A program made the translations under genes and the position numbers. The notes under the pieces are model-generated. The model made no database searches and was not told where the DNA came from. It saw only the letters and a program-made list of their open reading frames with translations. This document shows, piece by piece, positions 18,230 to 26,415 of a DNA stretch of 64,000 nt (its first letter is position 1; each line of letters starts with the position of its first letter). Source of the stretch: JAIQFV01 sp041494885 (lineage in GTDB: Bacteria; Acidobacteriota; Terriglobia; JAIQFV01); the NCBI GenBank assembly GCA_041494885.1, contig JBGQBO010000028.1:1-64000 (forward strand), given 5' to 3'.

Positions 18230-18955
18230 ATGGGACTATTTCGCGATGTCTCGATTTCCTTGGCAGCAGACAGGGTCACGCAAGCAAAGGACAAGCTGAC
18301 TAGGAACAAGTGGCTGGCCAGTGGGTTGATCGTCCTTGGAGTCCTCAGCGTTGTGGCGGTTTACTATGCGGTCGTCACGGTCGTGGCTTACGAAGTTACG
18401 CCGCAGCTCGTCGCCGATTACATGGCCTCCCACAAGATGCCGCTCGATCCCCGGTCCCTTCCTCCCCGGTATCTTGAGATTCTGCTGGCCGTTGAGGACC
18501 CCAATTTTTTGAACCACCATGGCATCGATCTGACGACTCCCGGCGCGGGGTACACCACCATCACCCAGGGGCTTGCGAAACAGGTTTACTTCGTCCGTTT
18601 CCGGTCTGGCGTCGCGAAGATTAAACAGTCACTGTACGCCCTGGTTTTGGACAGGCGCGTAAGCAAGCAGGATCAACTCAAGCTGTTCATTAATACGGTC
18701 TACATGGGGACTTTTTCCGGTAAGCCGGTGAACGGTTTTCCGGATGCGGCGCGCGTTTACTTTGGAAAAGACTTTGGCGCTCTGACTGAAGACCAGTATA
18801 TTGCCCTGGTGGCGATGATTGTGGGGCCAGACGGTTTTAACGTGGTCCGATTTTCTGCGCGCAACGCCGAGCGGGTTCGGAGAATCAAGAAGTTGTTGCG
18901 GGGAGAATGCAAGCCGGCCGGTCTGGCAGACGTCTTTTACGAGGGGTGTAAGTAG
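18230..18955 (+). CDS. Stand-alone glycosyltransferase family 51 (peptidoglycan transglycosylase-like) protein
   Basis: A single membrane helix (WLASGLIVLGVLSVVAVYYAV) anchors a GT51 lipid II polymerase domain. Motif I EDPNFLNHHGID carries the general-base Glu, and motif II GYTTITQGLAKQV matches the usual GGSTITQQLAKN. In motif III the expected R-K-x-x-E reads A-K-I-K-Q, so the second conserved Glu appears replaced by Gln. At 241 residues it resembles monofunctional MtgA proteins and has no transpeptidase domain. ATG 18230 was chosen over a TTG at 18209; neither has a good ribosome site, so coupling to the receptor gene 28 bases upstream is plausible. Activity may be weakened. Confidence 0.82.
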   Translation: MGLFRDVSISLAADRVTQAKDKLTRNKWLASGLIVLGVLSVVAVYYAVVTVVAYEVTPQLVADYMASHKMPLDPRSLPPRYLEILLAVEDPNFLNHHGIDLTTPGAGYTTITQGLAKQVYFVRFRSGVAKIKQSLYALVLDRRVSKQDQLKLFINTVYMGTFSGKPVNGFPDAARVYFGKDFGALTEDQYIALVAMIVGPDGFNVVRFSARNAERVRRIKKLLRGECKPAGLADVFYEGCK

Positions 18956-19055
18956 CCGGGGAGTGCCCCGCTGCGGTCCTGGGAGCGGATCCGGCGCCCT
19001 TAAAGTGGTCCCTGAAAAGATACATCTCGTAAGAATGATTCAAAGGAGACGACGC

Positions 19056-20108
19056 ATGAAACGATCTTTGATGGCCGTCCTGGTAATCCTGGTTTTCTTT
19101 GGAAGTTTGTCGATCGCTCAGGAGCGCGCCGCGTTTTCGGTCGGTACGGCGACCGCTGCGCGAGGTCAGAAAGCCAGTGGTGTGATCGAAGTGCCTGCGG
19201 GTGTTGATTCCGGGTTAAGCATTCCGGTTGTGGTGGTGCAGGGGGTGAATAAGGGGCCGGTCCTGGCGCTCGTTGCCGGAGCGCATGGAACGGAATATGC
19301 CTCCATTATTGCGCTTGAGAAATTGATTGAGAAATTGAATCCTACGGAGATCTCCGGGACGGTCATCATCGTTCCACTCATTAATATCCAGTCCTTTGAG
19401 CAGAAAGTTCCGCATGTCAATCCGGTGGATGGAAAAAGCATGAACCGGTTTTATCCCGGCAAGAAGGATGGAACGCAAACCGAGCGCGCCGCCTACGCGA
19501 TCACTAAACAGGTCGTTGAACGCTGCGATAATCTCATCGACCTGCATGGAGGCGATCTGGACGAGAGCCTGCGGCCTTACAGCTATCTGATCCAGACCAG
19601 CGACGTCAAGCTGAACGAAATCTCTCGCGAGATGGTGCTGGCCTTTGGCCTGGATCACATCATCGTCTCCTCGGACCGCCCCCAGGACCTCAATGCCTCG
19701 CGCTATCTGGATATCACAGCCGCCTTGCGTGGCAAGCCTTCGATCACGGTGGAAGCGGGACATGCCGGCACCGTCGAAACGGATGACGTCAACGCCCTCG
19801 TTGATGGCTGCGTGAACGTCATGCGGTATCTGAAGATGTCCCCGGGCACGCCCACGAAGATTGACCGTCCGGTCTGGATTTTGAGAATCATTCCCGTCAC
19901 CAGCGAGCAGACAGGGATCTTCTATCCCCTCGTCAAGCGCGGGACCCATGTCGCGGAAGGCATGAAGATCGGCTATGTAACCGACTACGTTGGCAAGTTG
20001 ACCTTCGATGTCCGCGCCCCGGCTGCGGGGGTGATCCTTTACATCTGTGCGGTGCCCTCAATGAAAAAAGGTGACACCATTGCCAATATTGGGGGGCTGG
20101 CAAGATAG
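19056..20108 (+). CDS. Secreted succinylglutamate desuccinylase/aspartoacylase (M14-like) family protein
   Basis: A zinc hydrolase of the AstE/AspA branch of the carboxypeptidase fold. Zinc ligands are visible: H77 and E80 in GAHGTE and H164 in IDLHGGDLDE; the motifs SMNRFYPG and VEAGHAGTVE (catalytic Glu) also fit. A signal peptide (MAVLVILVFFGSLSIAQ) shows export, unlike cytoplasmic AstE. The C-terminal domain (FYPLVKRGTHVAEGMKIGYV, APAAGVILYI) has the biotinyl-lipoyl-like beta barrel common in this group. The start at ATG 19056 has AAGGAG eight bases upstream. Amide hydrolysis of an N-acyl amino acid or peptide is likely, with unknown substrate. Confidence 0.88.
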   Translation: MKRSLMAVLVILVFFGSLSIAQERAAFSVGTATAARGQKASGVIEVPAGVDSGLSIPVVVVQGVNKGPVLALVAGAHGTEYASIIALEKLIEKLNPTEISGTVIIVPLINIQSFEQKVPHVNPVDGKSMNRFYPGKKDGTQTERAAYAITKQVVERCDNLIDLHGGDLDESLRPYSYLIQTSDVKLNEISREMVLAFGLDHIIVSSDRPQDLNASRYLDITAALRGKPSITVEAGHAGTVETDDVNALVDGCVNVMRYLKMSPGTPTKIDRPVWILRIIPVTSEQTGIFYPLVKRGTHVAEGMKIGYVTDYVGKLTFDVRAPAAGVILYICAVPSMKKGDTIANIGGLAR

Positions 20109-20181
20109 AGGGAATGGAAGATCAGCGACTGATCTAAATGGGGCTTAGTTCAGCGCCTTACCAACGTAGTGATTGAGACCA

Positions 20182-20396
20182 ACAGAGGATTTTAAAACGG
20201 AGTGACAATTCTTGGTCGATGAAGATTGAGCCGTTCGAGCTTTGGTAGCCGCCCCGGTCCATCGGGGCGGGTTTTTCTCTGCCGGTCGCAAGAGCCCGTG
20301 ATCTCCGCCGCGGCGGAAGCGGATCACGGCTGCCTAAGCGTACCCCCACGCGAGATGCTGCCATGCGCCACTTTAATGTATCATCCTCAAATAGAG
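20182..20396 (+). repeat. Dispersed palindromic element, copy A
   Basis: This stretch is homologous to 58356-58573 in the same orientation. Shared landmarks in order: ACAGAGGATTT, AGTGACAATT, a variable hairpin, GGGTTTTTC, a 39-base identical core (20279-20317 against 58462-58500) and a diverged tail ending in TCATCC. In this copy the variable slot holds a hairpin with stem CCGCCCCG/CGGGGCGG (20249-20270). The long palindrome centred on GCCGCGGC is imperfect here (CCGTGATC ... GGATCACGG). No protein is encoded. It resembles a non-autonomous palindromic element (MITE/REP-like). Confidence 0.8.
20249..20276 (+). terminator. Possible intrinsic terminator within the repeat
   Basis: An 8-bp perfect stem CCGCCCCG/CGGGGCGG with a 6-base loop is followed by GTTTTT. 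The shape fits a Rho-independent terminator, 140 bases after the AstE-like gene. Since it belongs to a dispersed repeat, its role as terminator is uncertain. Confidence 0.4.
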
Positions 20397-20788
20397 CCTC
20401 ACCCAGCACCACAGAATTTCGAAGTCTCCTCCTTATTTGTTTTCACCCCCAGGGCAGGAACTTCATAAATATTTTGGCACTTCCTTAAATTGTGCGCGTC
20501 TCATACCCTAGGGGAAGTGCATTGGACTGCAAGGAGGCAAGAAGTTCTTCTAGGCGCAAACACGCCGCTTTTGGAGGGAGCAAGAAAATTACCAATTGCT
20601 CCGGTTCCAGTTGAACGTTCGTCCTGAAAAACGCACTCTTTGATGGTTTTCTGGAGAGCATCCTCTCCGATTGATTGCACGACCAGCTCCATGCTCTTCG
20701 CCCCGGGTCGTTGACTTTACCCGCTCCCAACCCGGAAACATCCGAATTCTCCATTTAGATCCACGCAAATTTAATCCTCGAGAATGCC

Positions 20789-21553
20789 ATGCTTGAAGTC
20801 TCCAATCTGATCAAACGCTTCAACCGTATTCCGGCGGTGGATGGTGTGAGCTTCGTCATTCGTCCGGGTGAAATCCTCGGTTATCTTGGACCCAACGGCG
20901 CAGGCAAAAGTACCACAGTGAAGATGCTGGTCGGGCTGATTGAGCCGACCGAGGGGAGGATCCTCTTCCATGGGGAAGAGGTTCGCAACGACAGGATCAA
21001 CCTTCAGCGCCGCCTGGGGTATGTTCCGGAGGAGCCGCACCTGTATCCTCACCTCACCGGGCGAGAGTACCTGCAACTGGTCGGCCGACTGCGCGGGATC
21101 CCGCGGCGTGTGCTGGAGCCTCGAATCGATGAAATGTTACGCCTGTTTTCGCTCTGGGAGGACCGTGTCTCCCCCCTCTCATCCTATTCCAAGGGCATGC
21201 GCCAAAAGATCCTGCTCTCCGGGGCGCTTCTGCACGATCCGGAGCTGTTGATTCTGGACGAACCCTTTTCCGGACTGGACGTCAACACGGCGCTGGTGTT
21301 GCGTGCCCTGCTCCGGGCCCTCGCGGATGACGGCAAAATGATCCTCTACAGTTCACACATGTTGGAAGTGGTTGAAAAGGTCTGTTCCTCGGTGGTGATC
21401 CTGCGCGATGGGAAAGTGGTGGCCGACGGCGCCATCGAGCATCTTCGCGAACTCCAGCAGCAGCCGTCGCTTGAAGGGATCTTCACACAGCTCACCGAAC
21501 AAGAGGACCCGGGCCGCGTTGTGAATGGGATTCTGGCTGCCATGCGGGGTTGA
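20789..21553 (+). CDS. ABC transporter ATP-binding protein (ABC-2 export type)
   Basis: The cytoplasmic ATPase of an ABC exporter, 254 residues. Walker A GPNGAGKST (about residue 35), Q-loop region GYVPEEPHLYPHLTG, signature LSSYSKGMRQKI (the usual LSGGQ replaced by the SYSKGM form found in ABC-2 ATPases), Walker B LLILDEPFSGLD and the switch His in YSSHMLEVVEKV are all present. The permease gene follows after 12 bases, so the two form an operon and a complex. The ribosome site is weak. The substrate is unknown; nothing nearby gives a clue. Confidence 0.95.
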   Translation: MLEVSNLIKRFNRIPAVDGVSFVIRPGEILGYLGPNGAGKSTTVKMLVGLIEPTEGRILFHGEEVRNDRINLQRRLGYVPEEPHLYPHLTGREYLQLVGRLRGIPRRVLEPRIDEMLRLFSLWEDRVSPLSSYSKGMRQKILLSGALLHDPELLILDEPFSGLDVNTALVLRALLRALADDGKMILYSSHMLEVVEKVCSSVVILRDGKVVADGAIEHLRELQQQPSLEGIFTQLTEQEDPGRVVNGILAAMRG

Positions 21554-21565
21554 AGGTGAGGCGGT

Positions 21566-23311
21566 ATGCGAGACGCCCTCGAACATCTTGATGATTGGAT
21601 GCATGAGACCCATTCGCCCGGGTTCGAGTTGAGCCGCTTCTTCCTGCTCCACTCCTTTGACGGAGAGTTCGCAACGGCTCCGGGCCAGTGGCGACCGGTG
21701 ACGGTGGGCGTGGTCGCCGTCCTGCTGGCGTCCTGCCTGGTTTTTCTCCAGATCTTCAGTGGCAAGTACATGATCATGAACTGGCGGCCTGACGCCGAGC
21801 CGTTTCGGCGCGCTGTTCTTGCCGATACCCTGTTCCTGATTACCCTGGCGATGTATGTAATCGGCCTCTTCACGTCGCTCCAGTGGGCGTCTTTGTTTCC
21901 AGGGCTTCGGGATTACCTGGCCCTGGCCTCGCTTCCGATCCGCCTGCGGGAAATGTTCGTGGCCAAGTTCACGGCGCTGATGGGCTTCGCAGGGGTATTC
22001 ATCGCGGCCACCACTCTTCCGATGAGTGTAATGCTGCCCGCGGCAATGTCCGGCCGACACGCCACAACAAGCTATGGCTTGCAGGTCGGAGCGATCCTGG
22101 TGTCCTCCTCTTTAGCAGCACTGTTCATGTTTTTTTCACTCGTCGCGGTTCAGGGCGTGCTGTTAAATGTTGTTCCGATCCGCCATTTTTCGCGCGTTTC
22201 ACTGGGGGTACAGGGCTTGCTGCTTACGGTGTTTCTTTGCACGCTACCCTTCGTGATTTCAATCCCCGGGATGGATCGGCTGATGGATCGACGCCCCGAT
22301 TGGGCCGTATGGATTCCGCCCCTCTGGTTTCTGGGCTTACACCAGGTCATGGTGGGCGCCTTCGAACCTTTCGCTACCCGGCTGGCAGCGCTGAGCATGA
22401 CCGGGCTTGTCGGATCATTGTCCGCTGTTGGGCTCACGTACCTGTGGAGCTACCGCCGCCACAGGACGCGGTTGATGGAGTCGGCGATCATGGGGTCGTC
22501 CACTCCGCGCCCGAAGTGGGCCGGGACCCTCGTCGACTGGATCATCCCGGATCCCCGCAAGCTGGCCGTCTGCTCATTCATTGGAAAAACGCTGAACCGC
22601 AGCCGGCAGCACCGGCTGGTGCTCACCGCATTTGCGGGACTGGCCGTGGCCGTGATCTTTGAGAGCTTCGTGAGCGTTGTCCTGGGGCGCGGCTTTCGAG
22701 GATTCTCGACGCCCTCACCCGCGCTGCGCCTGGCCGCCATTTCGGCTCCCCTCGCCCTTTCGCTCTTCTTGCTGGCTGGCTTTCGCTATCTGTTCCGGTT
22801 GCCGGTGGAACTCAACGCCAACTGGGTATTCCGCGTCAACGAACAGGGCCTTCGCCCCGCCTTTCAGGGCGGCGTGGGATGGTTTCTCCTGTTTGGCGCC
22901 GTGGTCTCTCCCGCAGCCCTTGCGCTGCCCTTGGAAATGTACATCCTTGGCCCGCGTCCCGGATTCACTGTGACCCTGCTGTGCATCCTTCCTGGGCTAA
23001 CCGTGATGGAACTGATCTTGATGCAGATCAGGAGAATTCCATTTACCTCTTCCTATCTCCCCGGTCAGCGACCCGTGATCCAGACGGTGATGCTCTACTG
23101 GGTCGCCTTGTTCCTCTATGTTTTCATCCTGGGAGGCATCGTCGCCTGGTGTCTCGAGAGACGCGGATTAGCGCTAGGCCTCTTCGCGATACTGTCCGCG
23201 ATCTGGGTGTTCGCTCGAAAGGCGCGATTAGAATTTGGGGAAGCGGGCAAGATCGAATTTGAAGAGGTGCGCGAACCGGTAGTCATGGCGCTGGATATCG
23301 AACGGGACTAG
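21566..23311 (+). CDS. ABC transporter permease, partner of the preceding ATPase
   Basis: A polytopic inner-membrane protein of 581 residues with about a dozen hydrophobic helices (for example VTVGVVAVLLASCLVFLQIF, TLFLITLAMYVIGLFTSL, LAALFMFFSLVAVQGVLL, LYVFILGGIVAWCLE). There is a large central loop (about 300-370) and a short soluble N-terminus. It has no recognised enzymatic motif. Its position directly behind an ABC-2 ATPase, 12 bases away, identifies it as the membrane subunit. GAAGGTGAGG precedes the ATG. Function beyond export or membrane transport cannot be stated. Confidence 0.85.
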   Translation: MRDALEHLDDWMHETHSPGFELSRFFLLHSFDGEFATAPGQWRPVTVGVVAVLLASCLVFLQIFSGKYMIMNWRPDAEPFRRAVLADTLFLITLAMYVIGLFTSLQWASLFPGLRDYLALASLPIRLREMFVAKFTALMGFAGVFIAATTLPMSVMLPAAMSGRHATTSYGLQVGAILVSSSLAALFMFFSLVAVQGVLLNVVPIRHFSRVSLGVQGLLLTVFLCTLPFVISIPGMDRLMDRRPDWAVWIPPLWFLGLHQVMVGAFEPFATRLAALSMTGLVGSLSAVGLTYLWSYRRHRTRLMESAIMGSSTPRPKWAGTLVDWIIPDPRKLAVCSFIGKTLNRSRQHRLVLTAFAGLAVAVIFESFVSVVLGRGFRGFSTPSPALRLAAISAPLALSLFLLAGFRYLFRLPVELNANWVFRVNEQGLRPAFQGGVGWFLLFGAVVSPAALALPLEMYILGPRPGFTVTLLCILPGLTVMELILMQIRRIPFTSSYLPGQRPVIQTVMLYWVALFLYVFILGGIVAWCLERRGLALGLFAILSAIWVFARKARLEFGEAGKIEFEEVREPVVMALDIERD

Positions 23312-23448
23312 AAGGGTGGCGCCCAGATCCGAATTCTGAAATCTGAGCTGCGACAAGAAAATCGGACCTTATCCAATGGGTGATCCGGCCGTATTTTCGG
23401 ATTGGAAGAACAAATTTCTATTCGGCCCGGATCTGGCCAAAGTGCTGG

Positions 23449-24036
23449 TCATTCATGGAAGACGTCGGGATAAAGCTCATTCGCGCATTTCGGGCAGATG
23501 CCATGACTGAAATCGACGGCGAGATAGGTTTCGAGGTAACTCTCCACGCTTTGCCAGTAGGCCTGGTCATTCCTGACCTTCTTGCAGTTTATGCAGATCG
23601 GCAGGAGACTCCTTAAGGCCATGAGTTCGTTCCTCTCCTCCAGGATTACGAGAACGAGTCTCTTGTTCTTGTAGTCAAATGGAACGGTTGTCACAAGGAA
23701 GAATGACTCCACATTCTTGCAATCCAAGGTAAGGGTCATTCTTGCTCTTTGTCTCACTTGTTTTTGTCCCTTGAAGGCCTCATTGACCGAATTCCTAACG
23801 GTGCAGTGTCCACAAAGAGGCTCCTTGCCGCACCCTCCCGGCCCATCCCTGGAATGAACGCAATGGAGAACCTCCCCGGCGCTTCTGCGGATGATGAGGT
23901 CAGGCTTGGAGGCTAACATCTTCGCAGCGTTCGCATTAACATCGACAATGCGCACATCCTCGTCCACCACAAACACAGGGGACGGCATGGCGTCGAGGAC
24001 TACTCGATGAAAGGTGTCTTTTATTGCAGAACTCAT
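23449..24036 (-). CDS. Orphan PAS-domain protein with two cysteine clusters
   Basis: A 195-residue soluble protein. The PAS domain (about 8-135) begins with LDAMPSPVFVVDEDVRIVDVN and contains an unusual cysteine cluster, C59, C69, C75 and C78 (HCVHSRDGPGGCG, CGHC), which could bind iron-sulfur, heme or zinc. The C-terminus holds LPICINCKKVRNDQAYW and FSHGICPKCANELYP, two CxxC pairs (C148/C151, C181/C184). This tail is a recurring ending of PAS- or receiver-containing signalling proteins. No kinase, cyclase or DNA-binding output domain is attached, and no obvious partner is adjacent. Redox or metal sensing is inferred only. Confidence 0.8.
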   Translation of the reverse strand: MSSAIKDTFHRVVLDAMPSPVFVVDEDVRIVDVNANAAKMLASKPDLIIRRSAGEVLHCVHSRDGPGGCGKEPLCGHCTVRNSVNEAFKGQKQVRQRARMTLTLDCKNVESFFLVTTVPFDYKNKRLVLVILEERNELMALRSLLPICINCKKVRNDQAYWQSVESYLETYLAVDFSHGICPKCANELYPDVFHE

Positions 24037-24089
24037 AGGAAGAACCGCCCACCGCTTTTAGATCTTATGACAGAAATTGTATATGCTTT

Positions 24090-24269
24090 TTACTCTTGAT
24101 CAGAAGAGCACCCATCAACAATTCTCCAGATATGATCTCCCCCATCTTGAATTAAGATCTTTCCAAAATTTTCACTGTAGACTGGATCGATGCAGGATCT
24201 CTCTCGACCAATGTTACAGAAGGGGCAGAGGAATCCTACGCTGTCATGAGAAGGAGAGAAACTCCTCAT
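24090..24269 (-). CDS. Possible small cysteine-containing protein
   Basis: A 59-codon frame lies just upstream of the PAS gene on the same strand. It has FLCPFCNIGRERSC, a CxxC pair plus a third Cys, as in small zinc proteins, and ends CSSDQE. There is no ribosome site before the ATG at 24269 or the adjacent GTG at 24272. The cysteine pattern is the only support. It may equally be non-coding; the 320-base gap at 24037-24356 otherwise shows nothing. Confidence 0.25.
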   Translation of the reverse strand: MRSFSPSHDSVGFLCPFCNIGRERSCIDPVYSENFGKILIQDGGDHIWRIVDGCSSDQE

Positions 24270-24356
24270 CACAATCGAATTGTAGGGGAAGAGTTCAGGG
24301 GGAAAATGATTCTTGGGGCCTCCGAACTCCCAGTGATTTCGGAAGCCCCATTCTCC

Positions 24357-25703
24357 TTACGACGGGAAACATCGGCCGAAGGCGAGGAGGAATCGCGGTG
24401 AGCCCTGGAATCGAATTTTTCGACGTAACAGGGCCCACAAGAGATTCCGTTCTTTGGCGAGAAAGCCCAACCAGGTCCCGCCGTCGGCAATGAGATGAAA
24501 GTCCGCGGTGCCTTGATGGCCGTCCTGGACGTGGAGGGAGCTGTTGCGAATGTTCACCGTTGCCATCGAGCGCTCTTCACCTGTGAAGGTGAAATGGAAA
24601 GTGGCATTCAGACCTTCCGCCTTCTGACGTTGAAATGTGAGGGGCAAACCATCCAGGAAAGCTCGAATTGTGCGGACACGAAGACCGTTATGGACGCGCT
24701 TCACCTTCTTGTGCGGAAAACGCCGCGTTACAAAGCTCTCGGCATCCGATCCCGCCACCACGTACACGGTCTCCTTCTTGTTTTGCAGGGGCCGAACGAC
24801 ATCTTTTAGAAATTCCTCCCGCTTCTCGAGAAACGGTCCGATGACATCTTCTCCGGCCGGGCAGACCGCCATGCAGTAAGCCGATTTGTAATTCGGCCCA
24901 AATGAGAGGCTCTGCCAAAGAGAGGCTGATTCCGACTCGGTGACTTTCCGGCGGTAGTCCTCGGCCCCCTTGCTTTCCACCACGGTCTCGACCCAGTCGG
25001 TGAAGCCCCCCATGAATTCCCGGTAGTTATGGGTGTAACACGATGAGAAGTCGAAGTGACCGTCCGCGCCAATGGCCCCCACCGGACAGGCCGAGACACA
25101 GAGCTTGCATTCCAGGCACGGGTTGTAATCGAGGGGCTGCCCATAAGCGGTTACTTCAGCATCCATCAGGATCGTGCCCAATATGATGAAGTTGCCAAAC
25201 TTCGGATGAATGACATTGCGATGGATTCCCATATGACCCAGTCCCGCGGCGACGGCCACAGGTTTGTGGGAGATGACCCAGGTTTTTCCCCCGGGGAACC
25301 GGTCCATTTCCATGGGAAAACCCGCGGCCGGGTTCATGGCCCGGATTCCACGCTGTTCAAGAGCCGCCACGATCTGCTTGGCGACGTGGTTTACGAGATC
25401 GGTGGTTTGGTGAAATTCCACGTTCGACACCGAACGGGCGGGGTTGCGCACATCCTCGCGGTTCATCCGACAAACTAAACTCACGAGGGTCCTGGTGTTC
25501 GAGAAAGCGACCCTCATGGCTTCGCGTTGATCGGACAGCTCCGCGCGGTCCGCTTCGACAAAACCGACGTCATCGGCGCCCGCCTCAAGGCACAGCTGGC
25601 GCAGCCAGGCGGAATCTAGGGGGGAGGCCGGCGGGGCATCGGTTCCTCCGCGGGCCGTCGCATAAAAATGCTGCACGGTGGGATGTTCATTGAGTGACGG
25701 CAT
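24357..25703 (-). CDS. Double iron-sulfur oxidoreductase-like protein fused to an SCP2 sterol-carrier domain
   Basis: A 448-residue cytoplasmic protein. The first ~300 residues resemble the reductive-dehalogenase/epoxyqueuosine-reductase group: a substrate-side domain with GLGHMGIHRNVIHPKFGN, then a ferredoxin module with C196, C199, C202 and C206 (CLECKLCVSACP) and a second set C222, C277 and C281. No Tat signal is present. The last ~100 residues (TFHFTFTGEERSMATVNI, FHLIADGGTWLGFL) look like an SCP2 lipid-binding domain. The ribosome site AAGGAG is near-ideal. A palindromic operator sits 13-26 bases before the start, and the MarR gene lies directly upstream on the same strand. An inducible redox role on a hydrophobic compound is inferred. 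Confidence 0.85.
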   Translation of the reverse strand: MPSLNEHPTVQHFYATARGGTDAPPASPLDSAWLRQLCLEAGADDVGFVEADRAELSDQREAMRVAFSNTRTLVSLVCRMNREDVRNPARSVSNVEFHQTTDLVNHVAKQIVAALEQRGIRAMNPAAGFPMEMDRFPGGKTWVISHKPVAVAAGLGHMGIHRNVIHPKFGNFIILGTILMDAEVTAYGQPLDYNPCLECKLCVSACPVGAIGADGHFDFSSCYTHNYREFMGGFTDWVETVVESKGAEDYRRKVTESESASLWQSLSFGPNYKSAYCMAVCPAGEDVIGPFLEKREEFLKDVVRPLQNKKETVYVVAGSDAESFVTRRFPHKKVKRVHNGLRVRTIRAFLDGLPLTFQRQKAEGLNATFHFTFTGEERSMATVNIRNSSLHVQDGHQGTADFHLIADGGTWLGFLAKERNLLWALLRRKIRFQGSPRFLLAFGRCFPS

Positions 25704-25715
25704 GATCGCTCCTTT

Positions 25716-25729
25716 GTTGTATATACAAC
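25716..25729 (-). promoter_or_regulatory. MarR operator copy before the iron-sulfur/SCP2 gene
   Basis: A perfect 14-bp palindrome GTTGTATATACAAC lies between the MarR gene and its downstream neighbour, ending 13 bases before the start codon at 25703. Its 12-bp core TTGTATATACAA recurs exactly over the MarR gene's own -10 (26242-26253). An A/T-rich inverted repeat GGTTAA-N6-TTAACC (25735-25752) covers the MarR stop codon. Confidence 0.8.
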
Positions 25730-25746
25730 TATAAGGTTAAAAAAAA

Positions 25747-26220
25747 TTAACCCGGATCCCTCAGCCCTTTTTTCCTCAGGTCCGTGACGGCCCGGCCCAG
25801 GGCCGCGCACCCCGGCTCACCCAGCAGGAGGTGGGCTTCTTCCTGGGCCCGCCGCCACGCCGGAATCGCTTTTTCCAGCCGCTTGGCGCCGGCCGGAGTG
25901 ACCTCAAGGAGGCTCGTTCGTCCATCCTCGCCCGACTTTTTGTTTAGCCACCTCTGACGACGCATCCGGTCGACATCCCGGCTGAGGGTGGATTTCTCCA
26001 GGTGCAGGACGTGGCAGATGTCCTGGGGGCGGGCTTCGCCCAGGCAGGACGCGGCCACCAGGATATTCATCTGGCTGACCGTCAGGCCCTGAGGCCGCAG
26101 GGCCTGATTGTAAAGTCTCGTGATCGCGCGGGTCAGGAGGCGCAGGCGGACCGCAATACATTCCTCGGCAACGAGCCGGACCGCGGTCGGGAACGATTCC
26201 CTTGTGCTCTTCCTCTTCAT
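25747..26220 (-). CDS. MarR-family transcriptional regulator
   Basis: A 157-residue winged-helix repressor. Dimer helices at both ends flank a DNA-binding core with LTVSQMNILVAASCLGEARP (helix 2-3), ICHVLHLEKSTLSRDVDRM (recognition helix) and WLNKKSGEDGRTSLLEVTPAG (wing with the conserved D-x-R). The start at ATG 26220 is preceded by GGGGAG; the frame extends to an ATG at 26253, but that codon lies inside the operator. The promoter (TTGACT, 17 bases, TACAAT) is overlapped by the palindrome TTGTATATACAA, so autorepression is expected. The second copy of the palindrome marks the iron-sulfur/SCP2 gene as its target. The ligand is unknown. Confidence 0.92.
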   Translation of the reverse strand: MKRKSTRESFPTAVRLVAEECIAVRLRLLTRAITRLYNQALRPQGLTVSQMNILVAASCLGEARPQDICHVLHLEKSTLSRDVDRMRRQRWLNKKSGEDGRTSLLEVTPAGAKRLEKAIPAWRRAQEEAHLLLGEPGCAALGRAVTDLRKKGLRDPG

Positions 26221-26240
26221 GGGGCTCCCCAGAGACGATA

Positions 26241-26269
26241 ATTGTATATACAACTACATCTCAAGTCAA
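26241..26269 (-). promoter_or_regulatory. marR promoter with overlapping operator
   Basis: On the minus strand: -35 TTGACT (26264-26269), 17-base spacer, -10 TACAAT (26241-26246). The palindrome TTGTATATACAA (26242-26253) covers most of the -10 and five bases of spacer. Binding there would block RNA polymerase. Confidence 0.8.
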
Positions 26270-26415
26270 GTAAAAGATTGTCAAACTCGAATCAGGGGAC
26301 AGGAGACTGAAGGGGAAACCTGTGGTGTCTTCCGGTTTCAGCCGGGGGCGGGTGCGCCTTGGCATATTCCAGCCCCCGGCAACCGGATGGGAAAAAACTT
26401 ACAAATCCCCGATTA

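Larger units (their letters stand above)
20109..20788. other. 680-base intergenic region containing a dispersed repeat
   Basis: It lies between the AstE-like gene and the ABC ATPase gene. The centre is occupied by a dispersed element (20182-20396) described separately. The rest shows no gene I can support; an 89-codon frame on the minus strand (20754-20485) has no known features. Confidence 0.5.

Noticed and set aside
20485..20754. 89-codon minus-strand frame in the gap before the ABC ATPase
   Set aside because: No motif and weak start; insufficient support.
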